Shown here piece after piece: positions 1 to 9,063 of a stretch of DNA of 64,000 nt. Under the pieces are notes generated by a model. It did not search any database, had not been told where the DNA came from, and saw only the letters and a program-made list of their open reading frames with translations. The DNA comes from Catalinimonas alkaloidigena (GTDB lineage Bacteria > Bacteroidota > Bacteroidia > Cytophagales > Cyclobacteriaceae): contig NZ_JAQFIL010000001.1 of NCBI RefSeq assembly GCF_029504655.1, positions 2,857,001 through 2,921,000 of the forward strand. The letters run 5' to 3'. Position 1 is the first letter of the stretch, and every line of letters begins with the position of its first letter. The position numbers were made by a program, and so were the translations under genes.

Positions 1-446
1 AAGCACTCAAAATAGCTTTATCTTCCATTCCCAGGCGCATCAGAGCTGACTCCCCTACCCGATTGATTCACCACTCAGATCGTGGAATACAATACTGCTG
101 TAGAGAATATGTGAGTCTGTTAGAAAAGCACCAGGTAGATATCAGCATGGCTAAAGAGTCGTATGAGAATCCGATAGCCGAGCGAATCAACGGTATTCTT
201 AAGGATGAATTGCTCCGCCCTGGATATCCCAGGTTTGAACTGGCTCAGAAAGCCATTAAGAAGGCAGTCCGGATTTATAACACTGAAAGACCGCACAGAA
301 GCATCAACATGATGTATCCTGTGGATGCTGAAAACTTAACAGGTCCTATCCCAAGGGTCTGGAAGAAAAATGGCTATAGGGTAAAGAAGAAATCTCAAAG
401 AAATGCAGCCGGTGAAAAGAAAAAAATGACCATAAATCTATCTTAA
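1..446 (+). CDS. IS3-family transposase (OrfB/integrase core), C-terminal part
   Basis: The frame is open to the left edge of the window, so this is only the 3' part of the gene (first whole codon at base 3). The motif HHSDRGIQY carries the second catalytic Asp of the DDE integrase core. The motif NPIAERINGILKDEL carries the catalytic Glu, followed by the typical ending in which YNTERPHRSI is seen. This is the rve-type OrfB of IS3-family insertion sequences. The TTG at 63 is an internal codon, not a start. The left end of the element and its inverted repeats lie outside the window, so completeness cannot be judged. Confidence 0.9.
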   Translation, partial: ALKIALSSIPRRIRADSPTRLIHHSDRGIQYCCREYVSLLEKHQVDISMAKESYENPIAERINGILKDELLRPGYPRFELAQKAIKKAVRIYNTERPHRSINMMYPVDAENLTGPIPRVWKKNGYRVKKKSQRNAAGEKKKMTINLS

Positions 447-678
447 ATCTGTGGAGTAGTTTCAGGGAATCACCATTTTTACTGAGCTGCTTATACTCAT
501 TGCAACTTTCTCGACAAATATGAAGACGAAGAAATTATTGTAAATGTAAACTGTTACAGTTTAAAATATGTGAGATGAATTACAGATGCCTCCTTTCGCG
601 AAATTACATGACGGCTTCTTCATCGAGGCTATACCAAACAAATTTTATATGGCTCTCAATAAAAAATCAATACACAAT

Positions 679-1688
679 AGAGTTTATTACGGTTAGTTTT
701 TTATGTAGCCCAGCGCTGACATCTGAGGTTGTGCAATCCACAGGCGATATACATCATCCTATCCCTTTTCTGCCATCCGTGTATTCTGACCTGATTCCTA
801 ATAATTTTTAGTCTTTTTACTCCAGCAATAGCATGCTCCACCTTAACCCTAATACTTGCAATGAGTGTATTCAGCTCTTTTTGGAAGTTGGAAAGTTCTT
901 TTCCTTTGGGCTTCTTCTCAGGCATGTAAACTTCTACGCCTTCTGCCTTAAGGCCCAGGAAACCCAAGTCCACCCATAGACTATGCCATCGCTCGGCGAT
1001 CCGATGGTCAGGAAACTTAAGTTCTGCCTGATCATACATGGATTTATCATGTACGCTACCTTCAAAAGTTTCTCCTAAGTAAATAAGCTCTCCTTCAAGG
1101 TTGGCAATCAACAGATTTTTCAAAGTATGGCACCCTTTTTTTCCGCTATAGTGATCTTTCTGAACTTGGTAATCTGGTGAACGGCCTATCCTGCGTTCCA
1201 CTACATCCATAAACATAACCAATTCAACGTAGGCATAGAGGAAATTATAGAACTTATTCACTTCACGATGGGGCATTTTACCCATTTTCTTTAAAGCTTC
1301 TTCAAGTAAAAAAGATAGCTGATTTACCCATAAACTAACTTTTCCCTGACTCATAGAGAACATCACTCCATGGTATGCTTGGTTGGGATTTTCTTTCATG
1401 TAGCTAAGAATAAAAAGTAACTTATTGACCGGACCGGTCAAACTACTGTCACTTCGTTCCTGATAGCGTACCATCTTGCGACGTTGCCCTTTCATATCGT
1501 GATGACGATAATGTTCTTCAACTATTGGCGCAAAATGGTATAATAAATCCATGAATTCCTTTTGGCTTAAGCCAGTTATTGCGTTAAATTGTATAGGGCT
1601 GTTCAGTAAGCTGTTTGTTTTTGTCATAATTAATTGACAGCGAATAGCCCTTTTTCATTCCCCTGTAAAATCAACCGTAATATTCTCT
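679..1688 (-). mobile_element. Complete IS5-family (ISL2-like) insertion sequence, about 1010 bp
   Basis: Two imperfect 22-bp terminal inverted repeats bracket a single transposase gene. The left repeat spans 679-700 and the right one 1667-1688. They agree at 18 of 22 positions and share the core TATTACGGTT. The trinucleotide AAT lies directly outside both ends (676-678 and 1689-1691), consistent with the 3-bp target duplication usual for this group. The transposase stop codon lies immediately inside the left repeat. Length, single ORF and duplication size all fit an intact IS. Confidence 0.85.
701..1627 (-). CDS. IS5-family transposase (DDE_Tnp_4 type)
   Basis: This 308-residue protein has an N-terminal helical region resembling the helix-turn-helix of DDE_Tnp_4 transposases. 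A catalytic core follows: MDVVERRIGR provides the first Asp, then YSGKKGCHTLKN, the sequence before EGSVHDKSMYD, and WVDLGFLG with the second Asp. The Glu is probably in KVEHAIAGVKRLK near the C-terminus. The gene fills the element bounded by inverted repeats and shows no frameshift, so the element may be mobile. The subgroup (ISL2 versus a neighbour) is from memory of motifs only. Confidence 0.88.
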   Translation of the reverse strand: MTKTNSLLNSPIQFNAITGLSQKEFMDLLYHFAPIVEEHYRHHDMKGQRRKMVRYQERSDSSLTGPVNKLLFILSYMKENPNQAYHGVMFSMSQGKVSLWVNQLSFLLEEALKKMGKMPHREVNKFYNFLYAYVELVMFMDVVERRIGRSPDYQVQKDHYSGKKGCHTLKNLLIANLEGELIYLGETFEGSVHDKSMYDQAELKFPDHRIAERWHSLWVDLGFLGLKAEGVEVYMPEKKPKGKELSNFQKELNTLIASIRVKVEHAIAGVKRLKIIRNQVRIHGWQKRDRMMYIACGLHNLRCQRWAT

Positions 1689-1855
1689 AATGGTTATTTT
1701 GATAATTTCCTAAATTTTCAAACTCTATCACCTGTACAACTCAATATGAAAATAGAGCCAAAATAGCTTCATAAATAATAAGATTGGATTAAATCAAATA
1801 TATATGTAGTTGGTTCAGCAATAGAAAGGTCAAATAATTTATAAATAAAAAACTT

Positions 1856-3256
1856 ATGAATAGCTTAAAAAGGTTTGATATGCTTACTTATCAAAAAAGA
1901 AGGCAAAAGTTGTCTGAGCAGTTTCAGGATGGTTTGGTCTTGTTGTTTGGTAATGGTGAAAGTAGCATGAATTTTAGTGATAATTGGTATCCCTTTCGGC
2001 AGGATAGTACTTTTTTGTATTATACAGGCATAGATACTCCTGACCTGGTAATGCTGATCGATCTGGATGGTGAAAAAGAAATTTTGTTTGGAGATGATGT
2101 CTCTATGGATCAAATTATCTGGACCGGTCCTCTCCCTACTGTTGCTGAAAGAGCTAAAATGGCTGGGATTAAGCATTCATCATCTACAAAAGATTTGAAA
2201 GTATTTCTTCAAAAAGCTCAAGATAAATCACGTAACATTAGATTTTTACCGCCCTACCGAGAAGAAAGAATTCATAAACTTCATCACTTATTAGATATAC
2301 CTATTTCCTCCATAAACCAAAAGGTAGCGCAGGACTTAATTCGGGCAGTCATTGCTCAACGTTCCTACAAAAGTAATGAGGAAGTTAATGAAATGGAAAA
2401 AGCTATTAACATCTCTAATCAGATGCATCTATTAGCCATTCAATCAGCAAAAGCTGGAATGAGAGAGTATGAACTTGTAGGAAAAGTGAAAGGAAAGGCA
2501 ATTGCCTGTGGAGGCGATGTTGCCTATCCCGTCATATTGACCATCAACGGACAGACTTTACACAACCACTATTATGGCAATAGCTTGAAAGATGGTAATA
2601 TGGTTTTAATGGATGCCGGAGCAGAGAATACAATGCACTATGCCGCTGACCTGACCCGCACTTTTCCGGTTAGCAATAAATTTTCTTCATTACAAAAAGA
2701 TATGTACAATATCGTTTTGGATGCTTATGAGCATGCTGTAAAGTCTTTAATACCTGGAAAACCATTCCGAGATATCCATTTGCTGGCTGCTGAAAAACTG
2801 GTCAGTGGATTGGTAGCGTTAGGGTTTATGAAAGGTAAATCCAAAGAGGCAGTTGAAGCCGGTGCGCATACCATGTTTTTTCAGTGTGGCCTGGGTCATA
2901 TGATTGGCTTAGATGTTCATGATATGGAAGATCTGGGTGAAGAATATGTAGGCTATGATGAATCCGTAAAAAAGAGTAGCGTCTTTGGTCTTAAATCTCT
3001 TCGCTTGGGCAAAGCGCTTGAAATTGGACAAACAATTACTGTTGAACCGGGGATTTATATTATCCCTGAATTGATTGACCGCTGGCAGGCAGAAATGAAG
3101 TACATTGATTTTATCAATTACGAAAAGTTAAACAGTATTCGTGATTTTGGCGGAATCCGCATTGAAGATAATTTTCTCATCACAAAAGAGGGAAGCCGCA
3201 AATTAGGGGACTATCTTCCATTAAAAGCAGAAGAAATAGAGGATTTAAGAAGTTGA
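1856..3256 (+). CDS. pepP: Xaa-Pro aminopeptidase (M24B, aminopeptidase P family)
   Basis: Cytosolic metallopeptidase that removes an N-terminal residue preceding proline. The 466-residue length is normal. Residues 1-150 form the AMP_N domain, with RRQKLSEQF near the start. The M24 'pita-bread' domain follows, with all five metal ligands visible: D253 in LMDAGAE, D265 in AADLTRTF, H348 in GLGHMIGLD, E397 in TVEPGIY and E437 in GIRIEDNF. An alternative ATG eight codons downstream (1880) would also leave the whole fold. The gene stands alone, about 170 bp after the IS5-family element, so the insertion has not damaged it. Confidence 0.93.
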   Translation: MNSLKRFDMLTYQKRRQKLSEQFQDGLVLLFGNGESSMNFSDNWYPFRQDSTFLYYTGIDTPDLVMLIDLDGEKEILFGDDVSMDQIIWTGPLPTVAERAKMAGIKHSSSTKDLKVFLQKAQDKSRNIRFLPPYREERIHKLHHLLDIPISSINQKVAQDLIRAVIAQRSYKSNEEVNEMEKAINISNQMHLLAIQSAKAGMREYELVGKVKGKAIACGGDVAYPVILTINGQTLHNHYYGNSLKDGNMVLMDAGAENTMHYAADLTRTFPVSNKFSSLQKDMYNIVLDAYEHAVKSLIPGKPFRDIHLLAAEKLVSGLVALGFMKGKSKEAVEAGAHTMFFQCGLGHMIGLDVHDMEDLGEEYVGYDESVKKSSVFGLKSLRLGKALEIGQTITVEPGIYIIPELIDRWQAEMKYIDFINYEKLNSIRDFGGIRIEDNFLITKEGSRKLGDYLPLKAEEIEDLRS

Positions 3257-3444
3257 ATTAAAAAAAAGGAATAGCCCCTGATTCTGGATTTTGACAACAT
3301 GTTTATGTTAAGCTTATTTAACAAAGACAAGCGTGTCGCTCTGCCATTTCTATTCCTATCAAATTTAGATATATTTATACTTGAGGGTTTTTAAGAATGA
3401 TTTAAAACCTTAACCCACTATAAATACGCTAACCGTACATTCTA

Positions 3445-4596
3445 ATGTTTTTGTTCAAGTCACCTAGCCTACTCTTTAAGCGCTGTAAATATGCGCTAAG
3501 TGTTATATTTTTATTAAGTTTTATTCTTTTTCCAGCTTTTGCGCAAAAGCAAAACGCAACTGAAAACATCATCCTGATCACATTGGACGGCCTTCGCTGG
3601 CAGGAAGTTTTCAGAGGAGCAGACCCATTACTCATTGCCCATGCCGATTATGTAAGCGACAGTAGCGAGCTTAAAACTTTATTCTGGAAAAATGCCATCA
3701 ATGAAAGAAGAGAGGCGCTGATGCCTTTTTTTACCAAGGTGATTGAAAAAGAAGGACAGCTTTATGGGAACCGTGATGCAAACTCAAAGGCTAACCTTAC
3801 AAATACCTATTGGTTTTCATATCCAGGCTATAACGAAATATTGAGCGGTTTTGGGGATCAGCGTATTGATAGCAATGACAAAAAGCCAAACCGGAATCAA
3901 ACTGTTCTGGAATATATCAACCAAAAAGAAAGGTATAAAGATAAAGTTGCTGCCTTTGGATCCTGGGATGTATTTCCATACATCATCAACGAAGCAAGAT
4001 CAGGAATACCGGTCAATGCAGGCTACGAAAATGTAGAGGGTAATAATCTTACCGAACTTGAAAAAATTCTGAATAAACTTCAGCCACAGCTTCCCGGACA
4101 CTGGTCGACAGTACGGTTTGACGCCTTTACGCATCATTATGCCATGGAGTATCTTCAAAGAGCACAGCCCCGCGTCCTCTATATGGCCTATGGTGAAACT
4201 GACGATTTTGCCCATGATGGTAAATATGATGAATACCTTAAAGCAGCGCATCGTACTGACATGTTTATCAGGCAGTTATGGGATTTTATTCAATCTACTG
4301 AGCAATATAAAGATAAGACCACGCTCATCATCACCACGGATCATGGAAGAGGTACTGTTCCGTTGGATAGCTGGAAAAGTCATGGTGATGATGTTAAAGG
4401 TTCTGATGAAGTCTGGATAGCGATAATGGGTCCGGATACGCCAGTTCTCAGCAAAGAGGAAATTGCCGGACAGTATTACACAAACCAAATAGCTCCCACC
4501 CTTGCCGAATTTCTGAAAGTAAATTATCAGCCAGCGCAAAAAAGTGGATCGCCTTTAAGTAAAGCCTTTAAAAGAAATATCAGGACTGGTAAATGA
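3445..4596 (+). CDS. Secreted alkaline-phosphatase-superfamily phosphodiesterase/sulfatase-like enzyme
   Basis: The 383-residue protein starts with a signal peptide (hydrophobic stretch, cleavage after FPAFA). The metal-binding frame of the alkaline phosphatase superfamily is visible: D48 in LITLDGLRW, D253 and H257 in GETDDFAHDG, D299 and H300 in TTDHGRG, and H313 in SWKSHGDD. The nucleophile region is probably SYPGYNE (126-132), which lacks the Thr or Ser seen at that point in classic nucleotide pyrophosphatases. Proteins with the LDGLRW signature are common in Bacteroidota and Planctomycetes and are annotated only as alkaline phosphatase family. The substrate is unknown; action is periplasmic or extracellular. 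Confidence 0.82.
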   Translation: MFLFKSPSLLFKRCKYALSVIFLLSFILFPAFAQKQNATENIILITLDGLRWQEVFRGADPLLIAHADYVSDSSELKTLFWKNAINERREALMPFFTKVIEKEGQLYGNRDANSKANLTNTYWFSYPGYNEILSGFGDQRIDSNDKKPNRNQTVLEYINQKERYKDKVAAFGSWDVFPYIINEARSGIPVNAGYENVEGNNLTELEKILNKLQPQLPGHWSTVRFDAFTHHYAMEYLQRAQPRVLYMAYGETDDFAHDGKYDEYLKAAHRTDMFIRQLWDFIQSTEQYKDKTTLIITTDHGRGTVPLDSWKSHGDDVKGSDEVWIAIMGPDTPVLSKEEIAGQYYTNQIAPTLAEFLKVNYQPAQKSGSPLSKAFKRNIRTGK

Positions 4597-4677
4597 TAGC
4601 CTTTCATCTTGATTTATAAATAAGCAGCAGGCTATAAAAAGAAAAATTTATTTCCAGCACTCTTACATATTTCACTA

Positions 4678-5625
4678 TTAGTCATTTTTCATCCAAACGG
4701 GTTTAGTTTTAGATTGATGAGCGGCACTTAATATTTCACCATATAGTTCGGGCTTTCTTGCGTTACGGTAGCGATATCCACCCGCAAGAGTCAACTTTTC
4801 TTTGGTAAGTGTGGCTGTTGTTATTGCATCCTCAAAACTTCTGACTTCGCTTAGAATTTCCCCATAGGGATCAAGGAGCATAGCATTACCATTTTTAAGA
4901 TGTTCTCCATCGTAACCTATTGGGTTGGTAAATGCATAATAGACACCATTATCGTAAGCCCGAGCAGGAAGCCACCTTAGCAACCATCCCCTACCCTTGG
5001 GGCCATCAAACTCCTGACGGAGTGGAACCGGATCTTTTTTTCTGTTTTGCCATAACTTGTCATCAACATAACCTCTACCTGGCATGGCTGATGGTGTGCA
5101 GGCTGTTACATGAGGCGCAAATATTATCTCCGCCCCCAATAATGTGGTAGCTCTTACATTTTCAATCACATTATTGTCGTAGCAAATCAAAATACCACAT
5201 TTCCAACCTTTGATCTCAAAGACCACATACTCATCTCCGGAAGCTAAATATTTGCTGATGAAAGGGTGTATTTTTCTGAATCTTGCTTTTAGTCCTGCGC
5301 CATCCACGCACACATATGTATTGAATAATGACTCATCATCATTTTCTACCAAACCGGCGAGAATGGTTACATCATGCTTTTTAGCAATATCAATTAGCGC
5401 CTGACAACTTTTTCCATCTGGTACTTTTTCGGACAAAGATCTGATTTGAACTAGCGTCAGGTCTTTCAAAAAAGTATAAGCGGTAATTGATAACTCATGA
5501 AAACAAACGACTTCTGCGCCCTTGCTCTTAGCTTCAGATGTTAGCTTGTCTATTACCGATAAATTATAAGTTTTATCACCATCTTTTGGCTCAAACTGTG
5601 CTACCGCAATACGAATATCAGACAT
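4678..5625 (-). CDS. Carbon-nitrogen hydrolase (nitrilase superfamily)
   Basis: The 315-residue cytosolic amidohydrolase has the Glu-Lys-Cys triad of the nitrilase superfamily: E44 in CFHELSITAY, K118 in RFRKIHPF and C148 in GILICYDN. Such enzymes hydrolyse amides or carbamoyl groups such as N-carbamoylputrescine or N-carbamoyl amino acids. The exact substrate cannot be read from the sequence. It lies 46 bp downstream of the Vat-like acetyltransferase on the same strand, so the two may share a transcript. Confidence 0.88.
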   Translation of the reverse strand: MSDIRIAVAQFEPKDGDKTYNLSVIDKLTSEAKSKGAEVVCFHELSITAYTFLKDLTLVQIRSLSEKVPDGKSCQALIDIAKKHDVTILAGLVENDDESLFNTYVCVDGAGLKARFRKIHPFISKYLASGDEYVVFEIKGWKCGILICYDNNVIENVRATTLLGAEIIFAPHVTACTPSAMPGRGYVDDKLWQNRKKDPVPLRQEFDGPKGRGWLLRWLPARAYDNGVYYAFTNPIGYDGEHLKNGNAMLLDPYGEILSEVRSFEDAITTATLTKEKLTLAGGYRYRNARKPELYGEILSAAHQSKTKPVWMKND

Positions 5626-5671
5626 GGTTTGAATATTATTTCTTAGTGTTCTTCTCCCTTATTTTTGATGT

Positions 5672-6310
5672 TTACTTTATTTCGGCTACTTTTTGCAGCA
5701 ATTCTATATCATTATTACTAATATGACTTACGTTTTGCGTAATCTTTTCTATATCCCAATCCCACCAGCGAATTTGTAAAAGTTTATCAATTTGCTCATT
5801 AGGAAATCGTTTTTTAATGAATTGGACAGGATTCCCACCTACAACCGAATAAGGAGCTACATCTTTGGTAAGCACTGATTGTGAAGCAATTATAGCTCCA
5901 TCACCAATTTTTACACCTGGCATTACAGTTACCCCATACCCTATCCATACATCATTACCAACCACAGTGTTTCCTTTATTTGGATAGGTTTTTCCCTCCA
6001 TTGCTCCTTCCCAGCCATTCCCAAAGATAGCAAATGGGTAGGTGGAAATTGCATCTGTTAAATGGTTGGCACCATTCATAATAAAGGTAACATCAGAGGC
6101 GATCATACAAAACTTGCCGATTATCAATTTGTCGCCGATAAAATCAAAAAGATATTTAACATTTTTTTCAAAATTTTCTACATTTTCAAAATCATCATAA
6201 TAAGTATAGTCCCCCACTATAATGTTAGGATTTGTAATGATGTTTTTCAGAAAGCAAAGGCGATGATAATCCTTGAGAGGAAACTTAATATGTTTATCAG
6301 GTCCGTTCAT
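5672..6310 (-). CDS. Vat-family (xenobiotic/streptogramin A-type) acetyltransferase
   Basis: This 212-residue protein has the left-handed beta-helix hexapeptide fold, with repeats such as IIGKFC, VVGNDVWIG and VKIGDGAIIA. Its motif order matches Vat streptogramin acetyltransferases: NPNIIVGDYTYYDD near the start, DKLIIGKFCMIA, then FIMNGANH with the catalytic-type His (H83). GGNPVQFIKKRF and an Ile-Arg-Trp-Trp-Asp-Trp segment follow near the end. Vat enzymes transfer acetyl from acetyl-CoA to the hydroxyl of streptogramin A; environmental relatives may act on other molecules. There are no resistance-island features around it, so it looks chromosomal. Confidence 0.88.
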   Translation of the reverse strand: MNGPDKHIKFPLKDYHRLCFLKNIITNPNIIVGDYTYYDDFENVENFEKNVKYLFDFIGDKLIIGKFCMIASDVTFIMNGANHLTDAISTYPFAIFGNGWEGAMEGKTYPNKGNTVVGNDVWIGYGVTVMPGVKIGDGAIIASQSVLTKDVAPYSVVGGNPVQFIKKRFPNEQIDKLLQIRWWDWDIEKITQNVSHISNNDIELLQKVAEIK

Positions 6311-6444
6311 CTTACAAAAGTTTATAGTACTTTTTTAGCTTCCAGCCAAAATAAGAAAGTCAGGGGTAAGTTGGATTTAAATAAATCTAATTATTTGTAA
6401 CTTTTATAGAGCGATATTCTCATTGAAAATATAAATGAATAAAC

Positions 6445-7929
6445 TTAGCTGTCACTGAGCATTAATATAGCATCTGTCCAGCCTTTGGGAGGCTGAGCGA
6501 TAATCAACTCATTTTCAATGCTTACTTCTACAGCTTGGGTATACGTTCCCCTCACAGTATTGTACCACTTCTTATAAACAGGCTTAACGGGTTTGAACAA
6601 TTGAGAGACATTTAAACTAGCAGCAGTATTATCAGGAAAATAAATATAAAGCTGATTATTTTTTTTGGACCTCACCGCCACTTTTCTCAATTCTCCTTCA
6701 TCTTCCTTCTGCCCTATAATTCCATGAATTGGTTTCCAATCTGGCCAATGGTTATCAAGGCAAAAATTTTTGAAATGTACCATGGTTACTGCACCTTCCA
6801 TTTCCAACATATCCTGCCAACCTTCAAAAGGACTAAAAAGTGGTCCATTGTTTAAAGAGTCACGAAATCCTCCATATGTATAACCCGCAGCGCCAGCAAA
6901 GATAGATTGATATGCCTGTCTACGTATCTGAACTGCAGAAATCACAGCATCGCTATTTTTGATAGGAAACCCCTCGTAGCCCGGTTCACCCATTACCGTA
7001 GGCTTAATAGGGTCAGTGATTCTATAGTCTTCCAACACAGATGCATATACATCATTAACATTGGTAAAAGTCTCAATCATATTAAAATCAAGCCAGGCGT
7101 CTTTATGAAACCAATCGGAGGAGTTAAGGTAAGGTGCGCCATCCGGATGATAGCTCATCAAAGCAAAATCCCAAAGTGGGCTTTCTTCGTTCCAGGAAAC
7201 AGTCTCGTCTGTGATTCCATTAAGTATTCCTTCCACCATTGCACGATAATGACCAAGATAATCACCCCCATCATCAGCTTTGACATCTCCTCCCATAAGC
7301 CAGATCAGATGGTTTTCATTACGATATCTTTCCCCTAAAAATTTGCCGTAAGCATGCATATCACTGGCAGTAAATACTTCAGCTGAAAATTTACTATGAC
7401 TGGCATTTACATACCTTCTACCCCAGACCGGCAGTATTGCAAGCATGATATCTCTTTCACTTGCTTCCTTAATAATGAAATCTACATGGTCCCAATAGTC
7501 ATTTGGATTTGCAGGGCTTCCCCCTTCAACTACCCATGGTTTTGTAGGATCAGGTTTCCCATCAACTTCAGCAAAAGCTTTATGTCCGTATGCATTCTGT
7601 GGATTGGTCGTAAAATTGACCGGATCATCTTCACGCTTCCCCCAGAACAGACAAAGCTGTATTACATTATAGCCCTGAGCCTTTCTCTGATCCATATACG
7701 CTACTACATCCTCACGATTGAGCCACTCTGACATGCCCCAGCTTGTGTCACCGAGCCAGAAAAACGGGTCTCCGTTGTGGTATTCTAAGTACCTTTGATT
7801 TTCAGAAACTTTTAGTATGGGTAAATGATCGTTTTCAGAAAAGAAACTGCTGCAGCTACATACAAAAAAAGATAATGATACGAAAAAATAGTAAATAGCG
7901 CTTTTGTCTAATAGGTTATTGTTAATCAT
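6445..7929 (-). CDS. Apiosidase-like glycoside hydrolase lipoprotein (DUF4038, GH140-like)
   Basis: The 494-residue protein begins with a hydrophobic signal ending in Cys-Ser-Cys (C24/C26), suggesting a lipoprotein. The DUF4038 (beta/alpha)8 barrel starts at about residue 40, with FFWLGDTSWGM and GYNVIQLCLFWG. D215 in LMGGDVKADD and E315 in VMGEPGYEG occupy positions like the catalytic pair of GH140 apiosidases. The last 90 residues resemble the collagen-binding-like beta domain that usually follows. GH140 members cleave apiose linkages of pectin rhamnogalacturonan II; whether this one does is inference. It is a single gene, not in a SusCD locus. Confidence 0.85.
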   Translation of the reverse strand: MINNNLLDKSAIYYFFVSLSFFVCSCSSFFSENDHLPILKVSENQRYLEYHNGDPFFWLGDTSWGMSEWLNREDVVAYMDQRKAQGYNVIQLCLFWGKREDDPVNFTTNPQNAYGHKAFAEVDGKPDPTKPWVVEGGSPANPNDYWDHVDFIIKEASERDIMLAILPVWGRRYVNASHSKFSAEVFTASDMHAYGKFLGERYRNENHLIWLMGGDVKADDGGDYLGHYRAMVEGILNGITDETVSWNEESPLWDFALMSYHPDGAPYLNSSDWFHKDAWLDFNMIETFTNVNDVYASVLEDYRITDPIKPTVMGEPGYEGFPIKNSDAVISAVQIRRQAYQSIFAGAAGYTYGGFRDSLNNGPLFSPFEGWQDMLEMEGAVTMVHFKNFCLDNHWPDWKPIHGIIGQKEDEGELRKVAVRSKKNNQLYIYFPDNTAASLNVSQLFKPVKPVYKKWYNTVRGTYTQAVEVSIENELIIAQPPKGWTDAILMLSDS

Positions 7930-8109
7930 TGATTTCTAATCTAGCATCAGGTAAATTGATTAAGATATAGAATAATGAAAACCTAAACAATCACAATAAG
8001 GCTAAACAATGCAATTATTAAAAGCTAGAAAATCACAACAGCAGGACATGATTGCAATTCTCACTCAGGCATGCTAAGAAGTCAGATCAATGTACCGGTT
8101 ACACTCTTC

Positions 8110-8841
8110 TTAATTACCACAGTATTCTTTTCTCAGTTGATTTGTAATGCTTACGCCTCCCAGCATTCTGGACATCTCCAGCGCATTACAAGCCTCTTCA
8201 CTGTTTTCGGTTTCAATATGAATCAGCGCCAGATTCTTGTAAGCATGTGAATTGAGGGGATAATAAGATAATGATGTTTTTAGCTCCTGTACCGCTGTTT
8301 CCAGGTTTCCGAGCTGAATATTAGCAAAGCAGCGATTATTCCAGGCTGCACCAATTGTCAATGAATCTTGAGCAAGTTGCAAGGTGCTATCAGCGTAAGC
8401 TATTGCTTTTTCGTGCATACCCAAACCATTGTTGTAATAGGATAAGTTAAGGGTACCTACCGGATCGTTTGGGTGGTATTTTCTCAATTTTTCTAAAAAA
8501 TAGAAAGCTGTGTAAAAATTTCCGGCTTCACCAAACATATATCCCAAATGAATGAGTGTTAATCTGTCAGATGGATATTTTTTTAAAATATCAACGTAAG
8601 TGTAAAAAGAATAATTGTATTCTTCCAGATATCGGTGAGCTCTTGATTTTAAATGGAGCAGCTTAAGCTGAACAGTATCCACCGGTGGGTTTACATGTAA
8701 ATAAGCTTCAGTGAAGTTGATTACTTTTCTATAATTTTTTGCTTTGAAAGCTGCTTCAACATCTAATAATACTTCTTGTTGAGCTTGTACAAATGAAACA
8801 CTGAAAAAGAAAAGACTAAAAGCTAAAACTCTCATAAACAC
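8110..8841 (-). CDS. Secreted TPR-repeat protein
   Basis: The 243-residue protein has an N-terminal signal peptide (cleavage after SFVQA). The rest is helical with tetratricopeptide-like units, for example DRLTLIHLGYMFGEAGNFYTA and later AAWNNRCFANIQLGNLETAV (about residues 165-185). Tetratricopeptide arrays bind other proteins. No catalytic motif is seen. The gene stands alone on the minus strand, and a 14-bp perfect palindrome lies 117 bp upstream of its start. Its function is unknown. Confidence 0.75.
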   Translation of the reverse strand: MFMRVLAFSLFFFSVSFVQAQQEVLLDVEAAFKAKNYRKVINFTEAYLHVNPPVDTVQLKLLHLKSRAHRYLEEYNYSFYTYVDILKKYPSDRLTLIHLGYMFGEAGNFYTAFYFLEKLRKYHPNDPVGTLNLSYYNNGLGMHEKAIAYADSTLQLAQDSLTIGAAWNNRCFANIQLGNLETAVQELKTSLSYYPLNSHAYKNLALIHIETENSEEACNALEMSRMLGGVSITNQLRKEYCGN

Positions 8842-9063
8842 CTCTTAATACCATTAAACTTGCGGTTTGTATCAACAACAAACTGATCATTGTTAATTGA
8901 TAGATGCGTCTCAAGGTAGTATGATGCGTATTATTATTTACTGGTAAGAAAAGGCTTTACATACGTATGTAGTATTATACAGCCTTGTAAAACAAAAATG
9001 GAAGCATACCATCCCTGCAGAACATAAAATTGAAGCCTTATTAAGTAAATTGTAATTATAGAC

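Noticed and set aside
4596..4635. Possible terminator after the phosphatase-like gene
   Set aside because: The ATAGCC/GGCTAT stem is only 6 bp with a loop of nearly 30 bases; too weak.
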